In this document: one piece after another, positions 34,307 through 45,259 of the stretch
How the letters are laid out: each line of letters begins with the position of its first letter
Numbering within the stretch: the stretch's first letter is position 1
Source of the DNA: an uncultured Roseicyclus sp.
GTDB lineage: Bacteria > Pseudomonadota > Alphaproteobacteria > Rhodobacterales > Rhodobacteraceae
DNA: 64,000 nucleotides
NCBI GenBank assembly: GCA_937139335.1
Contig: CAKZPN010000023.1
Span: 98,504 to 162,503 of the forward strand
Direction of reading: 5' to 3'
Made by a program: the position numbers and the translations under genes
The notes under the pieces: generated by a model
Seen by the model: the letters and a program-made list of their open reading frames with translations, nothing else
Database searches by the model: none
What the model was told of the DNA's origin: nothing

Positions 34307-35410
34307 ATGACGCCGCACGTCGCCACCCTGGCCCTGTCCCACTTCCGCAGCCACCGCCGCGCGCGGCTGGCGCTCGACGGGCGGCCGGTGGCGCTTTTCG
34401 GTCCCAATGGCGCGGGCAAGACCAACCTGTTGGAGGCGGTCTCGCTGCTGTCGCCCGGCCGCGGGTTGCGGCGGGCGAGCGCGGAGGAGATCATCCGCCG
34501 CCCCGAAGCAATCGGCTGGAAGATCACGGCCGAGATCACCGGCCCCGGCTTCGGCCACGAGATCGAGTTGACCGCCGAACCGGGGCAGCCGCGTGCGACC
34601 CGGATCGACGGCAAGCCTGCCCCGCAGACGGCCTTGGCGCGGCTTCTGAGGATCGTCTGGCTGGTGCCGGCGCAGGACCGGCTCTGGATCGAGGGGGCCG
34701 ACGGGCGGCGACGGTTTCTCGACCGGATCACGCTCAGCTTCTTGCCCGACCATGCCGAGGCCACGCTGGCCTATGAAAAGGCGATGCGCGACCGCAACAG
34801 GCTGCTGAAGGACCAGGTGAGCGATGCACGCTGGTACGCCGCGCTGGAACACCAGATGGCCGAGGCCGCGGCGACCATCACCGCCAACCGGCGCAGCGCC
34901 ATCGCCCGCATCCTCGCGGCGCAGGAGGGGGCGGCGACGGCCTTTCCCGCCGCCGACCTGGTCCTGGAGACGGACGTTCTGACCGAGGCTGCAGACTACG
35001 CCGCCGGTTTCGCTGACAGCCGCGCGCGCGACATGGTGGCGGGGCGCAGCCTGATCGGGCCGCACCGTGCCGACATCGCCGCCACCTATGTCGACAAGGC
35101 GATGCCAGCCGCGCAATGTTCCACCGGCGAGCAGAAGGCGCTGCTGATCTCGCTGGTGCTGGCCAACGCGCGCGCCTTGAAGGACGAGACCGGCGCGGCG
35201 CCCTTGGTGCTTCTGGACGAGGTGGCGGCGCATCTCGACGCCGGGCGCCGCGCCGCGCTTTTCGACGAAATATGCGCGCTGGAGGCGCAAGCCTGGATGA
35301 CCGGCACCGGGCCGGAACTGTTTGCGGAGTTGGGCGATCGGGCGCAGCATGTCGCCGTGACCGAAACCGACGGCGAAAGCCGGACCGAGATGAAAGGCCC
35401 CGCGCCATGA
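34307..35410 (+). CDS. recF: Recombination/replication repair protein RecF
   Basis: RecF is an SMC-like ATPase that helps load RecA at gaps. The 367-residue product has Walker A G-P-N-G-A-G-K-T-N (about 32-40), a helical middle, the signature S-T-G-E-Q-K-A-L-L-I and Walker B L-V-L-L-D-E-V-A-A-H-L-D. It overlaps the following VOC gene by four bases. Confidence 0.97.
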   Translation: MTPHVATLALSHFRSHRRARLALDGRPVALFGPNGAGKTNLLEAVSLLSPGRGLRRASAEEIIRRPEAIGWKITAEITGPGFGHEIELTAEPGQPRATRIDGKPAPQTALARLLRIVWLVPAQDRLWIEGADGRRRFLDRITLSFLPDHAEATLAYEKAMRDRNRLLKDQVSDARWYAALEHQMAEAAATITANRRSAIARILAAQEGAATAFPAADLVLETDVLTEAADYAAGFADSRARDMVAGRSLIGPHRADIAATYVDKAMPAAQCSTGEQKALLISLVLANARALKDETGAAPLVLLDEVAAHLDAGRRAALFDEICALEAQAWMTGTGPELFAELGDRAQHVAVTETDGESRTEMKGPAP

Positions 35411-35844
35411 CCGACCTGCCCGCGAACCGCGTCACGCTGCTGACGCTGGGGGTTGCTCATCTCAGCCGCTCGCGCAGTTTCTACGCCGCCCTCGGGTGGG
35501 AGGAGGCCGCGGCGCTGGACGGGGTGGTGTTCTACCAGATGGACGGCATGGCAATGGCCCTGTTCGGGCTGGAGCCTCTGGCCGCCGATCAGGGCAGGCC
35601 GGGGGCGGAGCTTGGCTTCGGCGCGGTGACGCTGGCGCAGAATTTCCATGATACCGACGCGGTGGATGCCGCCTATGCCCGCGCGCTCGACGCGGGCGCG
35701 ACGCCCCTGAAGGACCCCGAGGCGACCTTCTGGGGCGGCTATTCCGGCTACTACGCGGACCCCGACGGCCACGTCTGGGAACTGGCGCACAACCCGCACT
35801 GGCCGTTGGACGAGATCGGGCGCACGACCATCCCGGTGGGCTGA
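35407..35844 (+). CDS. VOC/glyoxalase-fold protein
   Basis: The 145-residue product has the paired beta-alpha-beta-beta-beta modules of the vicinal oxygen chelate fold, with V-A-H-L-S-R-S-R-S-F-Y-A-A-L-G-W-E early and D-P-D-G-H-V-W-E-L-A-H-N-P late. Substrate is unknown. Its ATG overlaps the recF stop (ATGA), so it is probably translated with recF, an unusual partner for a repair gene. Confidence 0.88.
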   Translation: MTDLPANRVTLLTLGVAHLSRSRSFYAALGWEEAAALDGVVFYQMDGMAMALFGLEPLAADQGRPGAELGFGAVTLAQNFHDTDAVDAAYARALDAGATPLKDPEATFWGGYSGYYADPDGHVWELAHNPHWPLDEIGRTTIPVG

Positions 35845-35908
35845 CCCCGGCTTGCGCCTGCGCGCGCGCGGCCCTAGCGTCGCTCGACCATTTGGGACGT
35901 GCGCAGCA

Positions 35909-36535
35909 GTGACCCTCACCCTCACCCAGATCGCGCTTTATGCCGGCGCGTTGTTCGTGCTGTTCCTCACCCCCGGCCCGGTGTGGCTGGCGACGGCGGC
36001 GCGCGCGCTGGCGCATGGCTGGGCCGCCGCGATCCCGCTGATCGCGGGGGTGGCGCTGGGCGACGCGCTCTGGTCGCTGACGGCGACGCTGGGACTGGCC
36101 TTCGTAGTCGGCAGCTACGGCTGGGTGATGGAGGCGCTGCGCTGGGTCGCGGTGGCGGTCTTCGCGTTGATGGGCTGGCTCCTGATCCGCCACGCCGACA
36201 AATCCATCGCCGCCGACAGCGCTCTGACACGGCCCGGCGCGATGGCGGGGTTTCTCGCCGGCATCGCCGCGATCCTGGCAAACCCCAAGGCGATCCTGTT
36301 CTACGCGGGGATGCTGCCGGGGTTTTTCGATCTCACCTCCGTCACGCCCACGGATATCGCGGTGATCGCGCTGATCTCGATGGGGGTGCCGATGGTCGGC
36401 AACACCGGATTCGCCATCCTCGTCGACGGCGCGCGTCGCCGGTTTTCCAGTCCCGAGCGGCTGGCGCGGATCAACCGCATCGCGGGCGGGCTGCTGATCC
36501 TCGTGGCTGTGGTGATTGCCCTGTCGAACCCCTAA
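35909..36535 (+). CDS. LysE/RhtB-family exporter
   Basis: The 208-residue membrane protein has five or six hydrophobic segments and the family pattern L-T-P-G-P-V-W-L-A-T-A-A-R-A-L-A-H-G near the N terminus. Members export amino acids or related compounds. The start is taken as GTG 35909; an in-frame start at 35852 would add a hydrophilic, unlikely extension. It lies between the recF-VOC pair and gyrB. Confidence 0.85.
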   Translation: MTLTLTQIALYAGALFVLFLTPGPVWLATAARALAHGWAAAIPLIAGVALGDALWSLTATLGLAFVVGSYGWVMEALRWVAVAVFALMGWLLIRHADKSIAADSALTRPGAMAGFLAGIAAILANPKAILFYAGMLPGFFDLTSVTPTDIAVIALISMGVPMVGNTGFAILVDGARRRFSSPERLARINRIAGGLLILVAVVIALSNP

Positions 36536-36595
36536 ATATTGGGGTGGATCGCGTGACATTCCGGCCCCGCGGGGGTATAAAATCCCGAACTATAA

Positions 36596-39028
<2,433 letters not shown>

Positions 39029-39082
39029 GCGGCGGGGCGTCCGGACCTGAAATCCGGTCGCCCGCGCCATCTCGGCCGGCTG

Positions 39083-39352
39083 CTACTTGAGTTGGCTGTC
39101 CTTCGACCCGCGTCGATTGAATCCGCCACGCGCGACCGCCCCGTGCTCGCGGCCCTGCTGACAATCGATGCACAGCTTGACGGCGGGGATCGCGCGCCGG
39201 CGCGCTTCCGGGATCGGCTCATCGCATTCGGAGCAGTGACTGCGGCTGGCGCCACCCTGGCCGAACTGCAACTTCAGCCGCTTCAATTCGTCCTCGATCG
39301 ACGCCTCGATCTGCTCGTTGACGGCACCGTCTCGTGTCCAACCCCCGGCCAT
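39083..39352 (-). CDS. DksA/TraR-type zinc-finger protein
   Basis: The 89-residue product starts M-A-G-G-W-T-R-D-G-A-V-N-E-Q-I, like E. coli YbiI, and has a C4 zinc finger: C-S-E-C, then C-I-D-C about 26 residues later, with P-I-P-E-A-R-R-R-A. The start at 39352 follows GAGGAGACCGAG; an in-frame ATG at 39388 would add 12 residues. It lacks the DksA coiled-coil acidic tip, so transcriptional action is unproven. It is convergent with gyrB. Confidence 0.85.
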   Translation of the reverse strand: MAGGWTRDGAVNEQIEASIEDELKRLKLQFGQGGASRSHCSECDEPIPEARRRAIPAVKLCIDCQQGREHGAVARGGFNRRGSKDSQLK

Positions 39353-39848
39353 CTCGGTCTCCTCATCCAGTGGCGAAGCCCCGGTCACGGCAGATTCCGC
39401 CGACCCGAGCCCACGGATCAGACATGGGTATCCTGCGCCCCCGAAAAAGGACCGGCCGGCCCTCGACGGCTGATTCGACTCACCGCGCGGCCGGCCATCG
39501 CGACCGTGGCCGACGACCCCGCAAAGGTAAGGCTGCCCTTACCTCCCCCTCCTGTTGGCCAATAACATCGCGATGACGGCGCAGGTCATGACCGTTATCG
39601 CCGGCACGGCGACGCGTTCAGACGCCCGCCAAGACAGAAATAAATACATTTAGAAACAAAAAGATAAAGCAATGACATCGGATAACGCCCCGCTGTCATC
39701 CCCTTTCCTGGCGCTGAAATTGTCTGACATCGGGCCGTGGGGCCAAGGTTTGGTCATCGGCTCACGGGGCACACCCCCACACCGGCCGGACACGACCACG
39801 AACACACCAACACCTGACCCGAGCATTCAAACCCAAAGGACCAAGACA
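39353..39848. other. Non-coding region upstream of the curli-like locus
   Basis: This 496-base region separates the divergent zinc-finger gene from the curlin-repeat gene. It contains a hairpin (AGGTAAGG, loop CTGC, complement; 39525-39544) and, at about 39635-39675, a run of about 40 bases far more AT-rich than the surrounding DNA, the best place for a promoter. The curlin reading frame stays open upstream to 39672, but that stretch has no signal peptide or family resemblance and is treated as leader. Confidence 0.5.
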
Positions 39849-40286
39849 ATGACCATTTCCTTCATCAAGACCGCCGCAGCTTCCGCAGCACTCGTCATCA
39901 CCCTGTCGGCCCCCGCGCTGGCCACCTGCAACACCGCCTATACGGAACAGTGGGGTGCCGGGAACGGCATCGGCATCAACCAGAGCGGGTTCTGCAACGG
40001 CACCTCCGTCATCCAGGACGGCTGGGGCAACACCACCATCGCCACCACGGACGGGGCCTTCAACACCACGGCTGTCGGCCAGCAGGGCTGGAACAACCAG
40101 GTGAACTCGACCCAGTCGGGCTGGGGCAACGCCAATGGCGTCGCGCAGTTCGGTGCCAACAACTACGCCGACGTCCACACCGGCGGCAACGGCAACGCAG
40201 TCGGCGTCATCCAGGTCGGCAACGGCAACTCGGCCACCGCCCATTCCTACGGCAGCGGCAACGTCACCCTGATCATCCAGGACTGA
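39849..40286 (+). CDS. Curlin-repeat protein (CsgA/CsgB-like)
   Basis: The 145-residue product has a signal peptide ending A-P-A-L-A (about 1-25) and about five degenerate curlin repeats rich in Gly, Asn, Gln and Ser, with recurring Q-x-G-x-x-N and G-N-x-A-x3-Q elements (for example V-I-Q-V-G-N-G-N-S-A). Curlins are secreted as unfolded chains that form extracellular amyloid fibres. AAAGGA lies eight bases before the ATG. It leads the curlin-csgH-curlin locus; no csgE, csgF or csgG is nearby. Confidence 0.85.
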   Translation: MTISFIKTAAASAALVITLSAPALATCNTAYTEQWGAGNGIGINQSGFCNGTSVIQDGWGNTTIATTDGAFNTTAVGQQGWNNQVNSTQSGWGNANGVAQFGANNYADVHTGGNGNAVGVIQVGNGNSATAHSYGSGNVTLIIQD

Positions 40287-40361
40287 GCCCATCGCCCATC
40301 GGGGCGGGTCCGCTCCCGCCCGCCCCGTGCCCCTCCCCCGGAACCCGAAAGGACCGAGACC

Positions 40362-40733
40362 ATGACCTTCCTCTCCCCCAAGATGGCGCTTGGCACGGCG
40401 CTCACGGCACTGGCTCTGGGGTGCACCGCCATCGCGGGCCAGACCGACGCCACCTACCAGGGACCGCTGGCCTGCACGGTCGATGTGACCTCTCGCGGTG
40501 GCATGCTGACCCTCGAAGGCGTCGTCACCACGACCGAGGCGCTGTCGGGCACCTACCACCTCCGGGTTGCCCGCGGCGGCACGCTGATGAACCAGGGCGG
40601 GCCCTTCGCGCTCCGCGCCGGTGACACCGAACGCCTTGGCCGCGTCACCATGAACGGCCCCGCATCCGGCCTCGAGGTCGAACTGACGCTCGAGACCAAT
40701 GCCGGAACCACCCGCTGCCCGGTCGAGCTCTGA
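40362..40733 (+). CDS. csgH: Curli assembly inhibitor CsgH
   Basis: CsgH is a small periplasmic beta-sandwich protein, known from alphaproteobacteria, that holds curlin in a non-amyloid state. The 123-residue product has a signal peptide (about 1-27), two cysteines (L-A-C-T-V and T-R-C-P-V) likely to form a disulfide, and the beta-rich segment S-G-T-Y-H-L-R-V-A-R-G-G. Its place between two curlin-repeat genes supports the call. AAAGGA precedes the ATG by eight bases. Confidence 0.78.
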   Translation: MTFLSPKMALGTALTALALGCTAIAGQTDATYQGPLACTVDVTSRGGMLTLEGVVTTTEALSGTYHLRVARGGTLMNQGGPFALRAGDTERLGRVTMNGPASGLEVELTLETNAGTTRCPVEL

Positions 40734-40804
40734 CCGGACAGCCCCCTGCAACCGATTTCGACCGAACCCGTTAACCTTCAACCAGATTTCAAAGGATCAC
40801 TGCC

Positions 40805-41212
40805 ATGTTCCGCAAAACCTTTACCGCCGCCGCCCTCGTCGCCACCACCGCCTTCACCGCGCTGCCGGCCGCTGCCAACGGCATGTTCAGCTTCACGGTA
40901 AACGCCTCCAACGCCCAGGAAGCGGATGCGATCCGCGCCGGTCTGACCCTCTACCAGATCGTCCAGGGCGTGGAGAGCGGGGCCTTCGTCCACCAGGACG
41001 GATCGCTCAACGGTGCTGCCATTCACCAGGTGGCCGGGGGCGGCTCGACCGGCGTCATCCACCAGGACGGCAATGGCCACAGCGCCACGCTCGACCAGCA
41101 GGGCTACGGCCAGAACCACGGTATCTTCCAGTTCGGCAACGGCGCGAATGCGGATGTTGTCCAGACTTCCAACGGTCAGTCAGGTCTGACCTTCCAGTTC
41201 GGCTTCGACTGA
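40805..41212 (+). CDS. Second curlin-repeat protein
   Basis: The 135-residue product has a signal peptide ending L-P-A-A-A (about 1-24) and curlin-like repeats: A-F-V-H-Q-D-G-S-L-N, V-I-H-Q-D-G-N-G-H-S-A, L-D-Q-Q-G-Y-G-Q-N and I-F-Q-F-G-N-G-A-N-A. Unlike the first protein it carries His at several repeat positions and begins with a non-repeat stretch. One may nucleate and the other polymerise, as CsgB and CsgA do; which is which cannot be told from sequence. It has the same AAAGGA site. Confidence 0.83.
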   Translation: MFRKTFTAAALVATTAFTALPAAANGMFSFTVNASNAQEADAIRAGLTLYQIVQGVESGAFVHQDGSLNGAAIHQVAGGGSTGVIHQDGNGHSATLDQQGYGQNHGIFQFGNGANADVVQTSNGQSGLTFQFGFD

Positions 41213-41229
41213 CCGTCGAAGACCGGAAC

Positions 41230-41281
41230 GGGCGCCCGGTCACTGCTATCAGGTCCCCAAGGGGCCGGGCGCCCGACTTTT
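41230..41281 (+). terminator. Terminator of the curli-like operon
   Basis: Ten-base arms (GGGCGCCCGG at 41230-41239, complement at 41265-41274) enclose a smaller inner CCCC/GGGG stem, followed by GACTTTTTC. It begins 18 bases after the second curlin stop. Confidence 0.8.
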
Positions 41282-41300
41282 TCCCTCACTCCCGCACCTG

Positions 41301-41333
41301 CCCCCCGGTCGTCCCGCCGGGGGGATTTTTTTT
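41301..41333 (+). terminator. Second strong rho-independent terminator
   Basis: Eight-base arms (CCCCCCGG at 41301-41308, complement at 41317-41324), an eight-base loop, then A and eight T residues. It lies seven bases before the convergent hemerythrin-like gene's stop. Confidence 0.85.
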
Positions 41334-41339
41334 CGGGGG

Positions 41340-41906
41340 TCAGCCCAGCCCGCCGGGCCCGTCGCGCAGGATGACCGGCACGATCAGGTCTTCCTCGTCG
41401 GTGAGGTGGCGGTGGATCAGGCGTTCGAGATCGGCGAGGCCGCCATGCAGCACGCCCGCCGCCGATTTTGCGTCGCGCCCGTCCGCGGTCTGGATCGCTG
41501 CGTTCGCCTGACCCACGAACCGGTCGAGGATACCGTCAAGCGCATGATGGTCGGCGTCGAGCAGGTCGAAGCCGTGCGCGATCCGCGGCTCGCGCGTGCG
41601 CAGGATCGGGAAATAATGCTGATCCTCGATCTGGTGGTGGCCGTGAAGCTGGTTCACGAAGGCGCCGCCGTAGCGCGCGATGCCCTGCGCGAAACCGCGC
41701 GCGTCGCGCTGCTTGTCAAGGAACGCCTCGGTGTCCCGGCTCATCTGCGCCATGATCTGACGGAACGCCATGTGCCGCTCCAGCCAGAAGCTGACCAGCC
41801 CGTGAAAGGCGGGGTCAGCCTGCCAGCCCTCGCGCGGGTAGTCCGCGAGCAGGAGGCGCAGCGGTTCCGGCAGACCGGCGCGGGTGTCGAGCGAAAGGTC
41901 GGACAT
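41340..41906 (-). CDS. Hemerythrin-like domain protein
   Basis: The 188-residue four-helix protein has histidines and acidic residues at hemerythrin spacing: H-M-A-F-R-Q early, H-G-H-H-Q-I-E-D-Q-H-Y in the middle, H-H-A-L-D-G-I-L and H-R-H-L-T-D-E-E-D later, suggesting a di-iron site. Such proteins sense or bind oxygen, nitric oxide or iron. It is 24 bases downstream of mlaC on the same strand. Confidence 0.85.
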   Translation of the reverse strand: MSDLSLDTRAGLPEPLRLLLADYPREGWQADPAFHGLVSFWLERHMAFRQIMAQMSRDTEAFLDKQRDARGFAQGIARYGGAFVNQLHGHHQIEDQHYFPILRTREPRIAHGFDLLDADHHALDGILDRFVGQANAAIQTADGRDAKSAAGVLHGGLADLERLIHRHLTDEEDLIVPVILRDGPGGLG

Positions 41907-41930
41907 GATGGATGCCTTGCAGGGCAGGTG

Positions 41931-42542
41931 TCAGCCCAGGCTTCCCAGAGCCTGGATGGTCGCGTCGATCGAGCCGCCGTTGCGGTCCAGCAGCGCCCCG
42001 ATCTCGGCGCGTTCCGAGATCACCAACGAGACGCCTTCGATCAGCATGTCGATGAACAGCGGCTGCCCCGAGCGGTCCCAGACCCGGAACCGGACCTCGA
42101 ACGGTGCCTCGCCGCGCATGTCCACGGTCGACACGACCTCGACATAGCGGCCGGTGTCCTGCGCGCCCGCCACGGTGACGGTGCCGCCGATGAATTCGCG
42201 GAACCGGCGGCCGTACTTGCGCGACATGTAGGCGCGAAAGGCGGTGGCGAAGGCCGAGATCTGCCCGGCGCTGGCCGAGCGCGCGGCCGGGCCCAGCACC
42301 GATTGCGCGATGGTCGGCATGTCGGCGTAGCGGCCCATCATCCGCTCGAAATCGCTGATCATCGCCGACTCGGACTGGCCCGAGTTGATGATCCGCGTGA
42401 TCTCGGTCGCGACCTGCTGCACGAGGCCGCTGGCCGCCGAGGGCGTCACGGCCCAGGCGCCGCGCGGCAACAGCGGAAGCAGGCAGACCGCCAAGAGGGC
42501 GGTCAGGAACGAACGGCGGGTGGGGCGGCGATCAAGGAGCAT
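41931..42542 (-). CDS. mlaC: Phospholipid-binding periplasmic protein MlaC
   Basis: MlaC shuttles phospholipids between the outer-membrane MlaA complex and the inner-membrane MlaFEDB transporter. The 203-residue product starts M-L-L-D-R-R-P-T-R-R-S-F-L with a Tat-like R-R-x-F-L signal peptide, followed by the MlaC (Ttg2) fold with R-K-Y-G-R-R-F-R-E-F. Its start overlaps the 3' end of mlaA by 11 bases. mlaFED are not in the window. Confidence 0.92.
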   Translation of the reverse strand: MLLDRRPTRRSFLTALLAVCLLPLLPRGAWAVTPSAASGLVQQVATEITRIINSGQSESAMISDFERMMGRYADMPTIAQSVLGPAARSASAGQISAFATAFRAYMSRKYGRRFREFIGGTVTVAGAQDTGRYVEVVSTVDMRGEAPFEVRFRVWDRSGQPLFIDMLIEGVSLVISERAEIGALLDRNGGSIDATIQALGSLG

Positions 42543-43365
42543 AGGCGTCAATATAGGGGTCCGCGTAGGGATCGGAATAGGGGTCCGCATAGGGGTCTGC
42601 GGAAATGTCACCGTCGGGCGCCGTGGCGTCATAGCCCAGCACCGGTCCGCCCAGCTGGAAGCGGCGGTTCTGCAGGTAGAGCGAGCGCAGGACGATATAG
42701 CTGTCGGCGCTTTCGTAGAGCACGCTGTCGATGGTGTCGTCCATGTCATAGCGGTCCCCGAAGCGGTCCAGCATCCCCGCGGCGGCGACATAATGGCCCT
42801 CGGGGTCGGGCAGGACGTGGCGCACCGGGTTGGTCGCCATGTCGACGACAAGGCCGACGGTATCGCGCGTGGTCGACGGGCCAAAGACCGGCAGCATGAC
42901 GAAATCGCCCTCGGGCACACCGTAGATATGCAGCGTCTCGCCGAAATCCGTTTCCTGCGCGGTCAGCCCGATCGCACTCGCCGGGTCGAGAACGCCGCCG
43001 AGCCCGATGGTGGTATTCACGACGAAGCGCAGGGTGTTCTGTGTCGCATCGCCCAGCCGGAACTGCAGCAGGTTGTTCAGAACGTAGGACGGCTGCGAGA
43101 GGTTGGAGGCGAAATTGCCGACACCCCGACGCACCGGCGGCGGGACGGCGCCGCCGTATCCGCGCGACACCGGGCGCAAGACGCTTCGGTCAAGCGTCAG
43201 GTTCAGGTCATGCGCGGCACGGTTCTGCGCCTCGTCCGCATCGACGATGCTGTCGCCTGGCGGCAGCGCCGCGGGGCCGCAGGCGGCCAGCAGACCGACC
43301 AGCAAAATTCCGGGCAAGCCTGCGACAACGCGGCGGACGGCAGAGGCGAAGGTCACAGGCAGCAT
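42532..43365 (-). CDS. mlaA: Outer-membrane lipid asymmetry lipoprotein MlaA (VacJ)
   Basis: MlaA removes misplaced phospholipids from the outer leaflet. The 277-residue product has a lipoprotein signal (L-A-A-C at about 26-29), the N-R-x-x-H-D-L-N-x-x-L-D segment, and the conserved L-P-V-F-G-P-S-T-T-R-D-T-V-G. The C terminus ends in a tandem acidic-aromatic repeat, D-P-Y-A/S four to five times, encoded by 12-base units. It is divergent from the type I secretion genes. Confidence 0.95.
   Translation of the reverse strand: MLPVTFASAVRRVVAGLPGILLVGLLAACGPAALPPGDSIVDADEAQNRAAHDLNLTLDRSVLRPVSRGYGGAVPPPVRRGVGNFASNLSQPSYVLNNLLQFRLGDATQNTLRFVVNTTIGLGGVLDPASAIGLTAQETDFGETLHIYGVPEGDFVMLPVFGPSTTRDTVGLVVDMATNPVRHVLPDPEGHYVAAAGMLDRFGDRYDMDDTIDSVLYESADSYIVLRSLYLQNRRFQLGGPVLGYDATAPDGDISADPYADPYSDPYADPYIDAYAP
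42536..42600. repeat. Tandem 12-base repeats at the end of mlaA
   Basis: About five imperfect 12-base units (minus-strand GAC-CCC-TAT-GCG type) encode the D-P-Y-x tail of MlaA. The mlaC start codon lies within the last unit, so copy-number changes could alter both the MlaA tail and the mlaC start context. Confidence 0.75.
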
Positions 43366-43531
43366 CCCGAACGATAAAGATCACATTCGTCGACTTAGGT
43401 GCAGATAATCGAATGGAAACAGGTCGCACGATATCTAGGCACATGGACGTTAAGTTTGATAGACCTGCCGGGGCGGGTCGGAGTCAAGGGCGGTTCGCCC
43501 CTCCGGCCCCCGTGCGAGGATAAACGCCGAG

Positions 43532-45259
43532 ATGACGCGCAAGCCGGCAACAGTGCCCGATGAGTTGAGCCGCTTCCGGCGGAGCAACGCATGGCTGTTG
43601 TGGACCATCGCCGGGTTCAGCATGGTGGCGAACGCCCTGATGCTGACCGGGCCGCTCTACATGTTGCAGGTCTACGACCGCGTCCTCGGCTCCGGGTCGG
43701 AGGAGACGCTGGTCGCGCTGACGGTGCTGATCACCTTCCTGTTCCTGATGATGGGGGTGGTCGATTTCGTCCGGGGCCGGGTCGCGGCCCGCTACGGCGC
43801 GCGTCTGCTCGAAAGCCTCGACGCGCGGGTGTTCCGCGCCGCGCTGGCCCGCGCGCAACGCACCGGCCGGCAACAGCAGGGGTTGCAGGACCTCGCCTCG
43901 GTGCAGCGGCTGACCGGATCGCCGGTGTTCATGGCGCTGTTCGACCTGCCCTGGACGCTGCTGTTTCTGGGGGCGATCTTCCTGTTCCATCCCTGGCTCG
44001 GCTGGCTCGCGACCGGCGGTGCGGTCGTGCTCATCCTCATCACGCTGGTGAACCGGGTGCTCAGCAGCCAGCCCATCGCCCGGTCGGGCGCAGCCACCAA
44101 GCTCGCCGATCACATGGCGGGCGAAATGCAGGCCGAGGCGGAGCTTGTCCGCGCGCTCGGCATGCGCGACGCGGCCTTCGCGCGCTGGCACCGGCAACGG
44201 CGCGCGGCGCTGGGCGAGGGGATGGCCGCCTCGGACGTGGTGGGCGGCTTCACGACGATGACGCGCACCGCGCGGCTGTTCCTGCAATCGGCGATACTCG
44301 GTCTGGGCGCCTATCTGGTCCTGCAGGCCGAGATGACGGCGGGCGCGATGATTGCGGCGTCGATCCTGATGGGGCGGGCGCTGGCCCCGATCGAGTTGGC
44401 CATCGGCCAATGGGGCATGATCGCGGAAGCCGGGCAGGCCTGGACGCGGCTGCGGGCGCTTCTGACACAAGAGCCGGAGGCGCTGCCGCGCATGGCGCTG
44501 CCGCGCCCCAAGGCCCGGCTGGAGGTGAGCAACCTGGCCGTCACCCCGCCCGGCGCGCGCATCCCCACGCTGCGCGGCGTCACCTTCCGGGTCGAGCCGG
44601 GGCAGGCGGTGGGGGTCATCGGAGCTTCGGGGTCGGGCAAGTCGACGCTGGCGCGCGCCATCACATCGGTCTGGCTGCCCGCCGCCGGGCAGATCCGCCT
44701 CGACGGCGCGACGCTGGACCAGTACGAGCCCGATGCGCTGGGGCGTGTCATCGGCTACCTGCCGCAATCCGTCACCCTGTTCGAGGGGACCATCGCCGAC
44801 AACATCGCGCGTCTGGCCGAGGTGCCGGATACCGAAAAGGTCGTCGCCGCCGCCCGCGCCGCCGCGGCGCATGACATGATTCTCGACCTGCCCGAAGGCT
44901 ACGACACCCGCGTCTCCGGCCTCGGTGCGCGGCTGTCGGGCGGGCAGATTCAGCGCATCGGGCTGGCGCGCGCGCTCTACGACGACCCGGTGCTGCTGGT
45001 GCTGGACGAACCGAATTCCGCGCTCGACAACGACGGGTCCATCGCGCTCAACACCGCGATCCAGGCGATCAAGGCGGACGGGCGCGCCGTGCTGATCATG
45101 GCGCACCGGCCCGCGGCGATCCGGGAATGCGACAAGGTGCTGGTCCTGTCGGGCGGCGTGCCGACGATGTTCGGCCCCACGCGCGAGGTACTGGCCAAGA
45201 CGCTGGTGAACTACGCCGAGATCCGGGGCGCGGGCGCGGCGCAGGGGGGCGTGGTATGA
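43532..45259 (+). CDS. Type I secretion ABC transporter (PrtD-type permease/ATPase)
   Basis: This 575-residue protein fuses a six-helix membrane domain (about 25-310) to an ATPase domain with Walker A G-A-S-G-S-G-K-S-T, signature L-S-G-G-Q-I-Q-R and Walker B V-L-L-V-L-D-E-P. It lacks the N-terminal C39-like domain of HlyB, so it is of the PrtD/RTX-protease type. It pairs with the overlapping HlyD-family gene. No TolC or obvious RTX substrate is adjacent, so the cargo is unknown. Confidence 0.93.
   Translation: MTRKPATVPDELSRFRRSNAWLLWTIAGFSMVANALMLTGPLYMLQVYDRVLGSGSEETLVALTVLITFLFLMMGVVDFVRGRVAARYGARLLESLDARVFRAALARAQRTGRQQQGLQDLASVQRLTGSPVFMALFDLPWTLLFLGAIFLFHPWLGWLATGGAVVLILITLVNRVLSSQPIARSGAATKLADHMAGEMQAEAELVRALGMRDAAFARWHRQRRAALGEGMAASDVVGGFTTMTRTARLFLQSAILGLGAYLVLQAEMTAGAMIAASILMGRALAPIELAIGQWGMIAEAGQAWTRLRALLTQEPEALPRMALPRPKARLEVSNLAVTPPGARIPTLRGVTFRVEPGQAVGVIGASGSGKSTLARAITSVWLPAAGQIRLDGATLDQYEPDALGRVIGYLPQSVTLFEGTIADNIARLAEVPDTEKVVAAARAAAAHDMILDLPEGYDTRVSGLGARLSGGQIQRIGLARALYDDPVLLVLDEPNSALDNDGSIALNTAIQAIKADGRAVLIMAHRPAAIRECDKVLVLSGGVPTMFGPTREVLAKTLVNYAEIRGAGAAQGGVV

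Noticed and set aside
32753..35350. An 865-codon minus-strand frame across dnaA, dnaN and recF
   Set aside because: It runs across three real genes on the other strand and resembles no family.
39672..39848. Upstream extension of the first curlin-repeat gene
   Set aside because: The frame is open but the segment has no signal peptide or family match, whereas ATG 39849 has a ribosome-binding site and begins a clear signal peptide.
39372..39848. A small additional gene between the zinc-finger and curlin genes
   Set aside because: Available short frames lack ribosome-binding sites and family resemblance.
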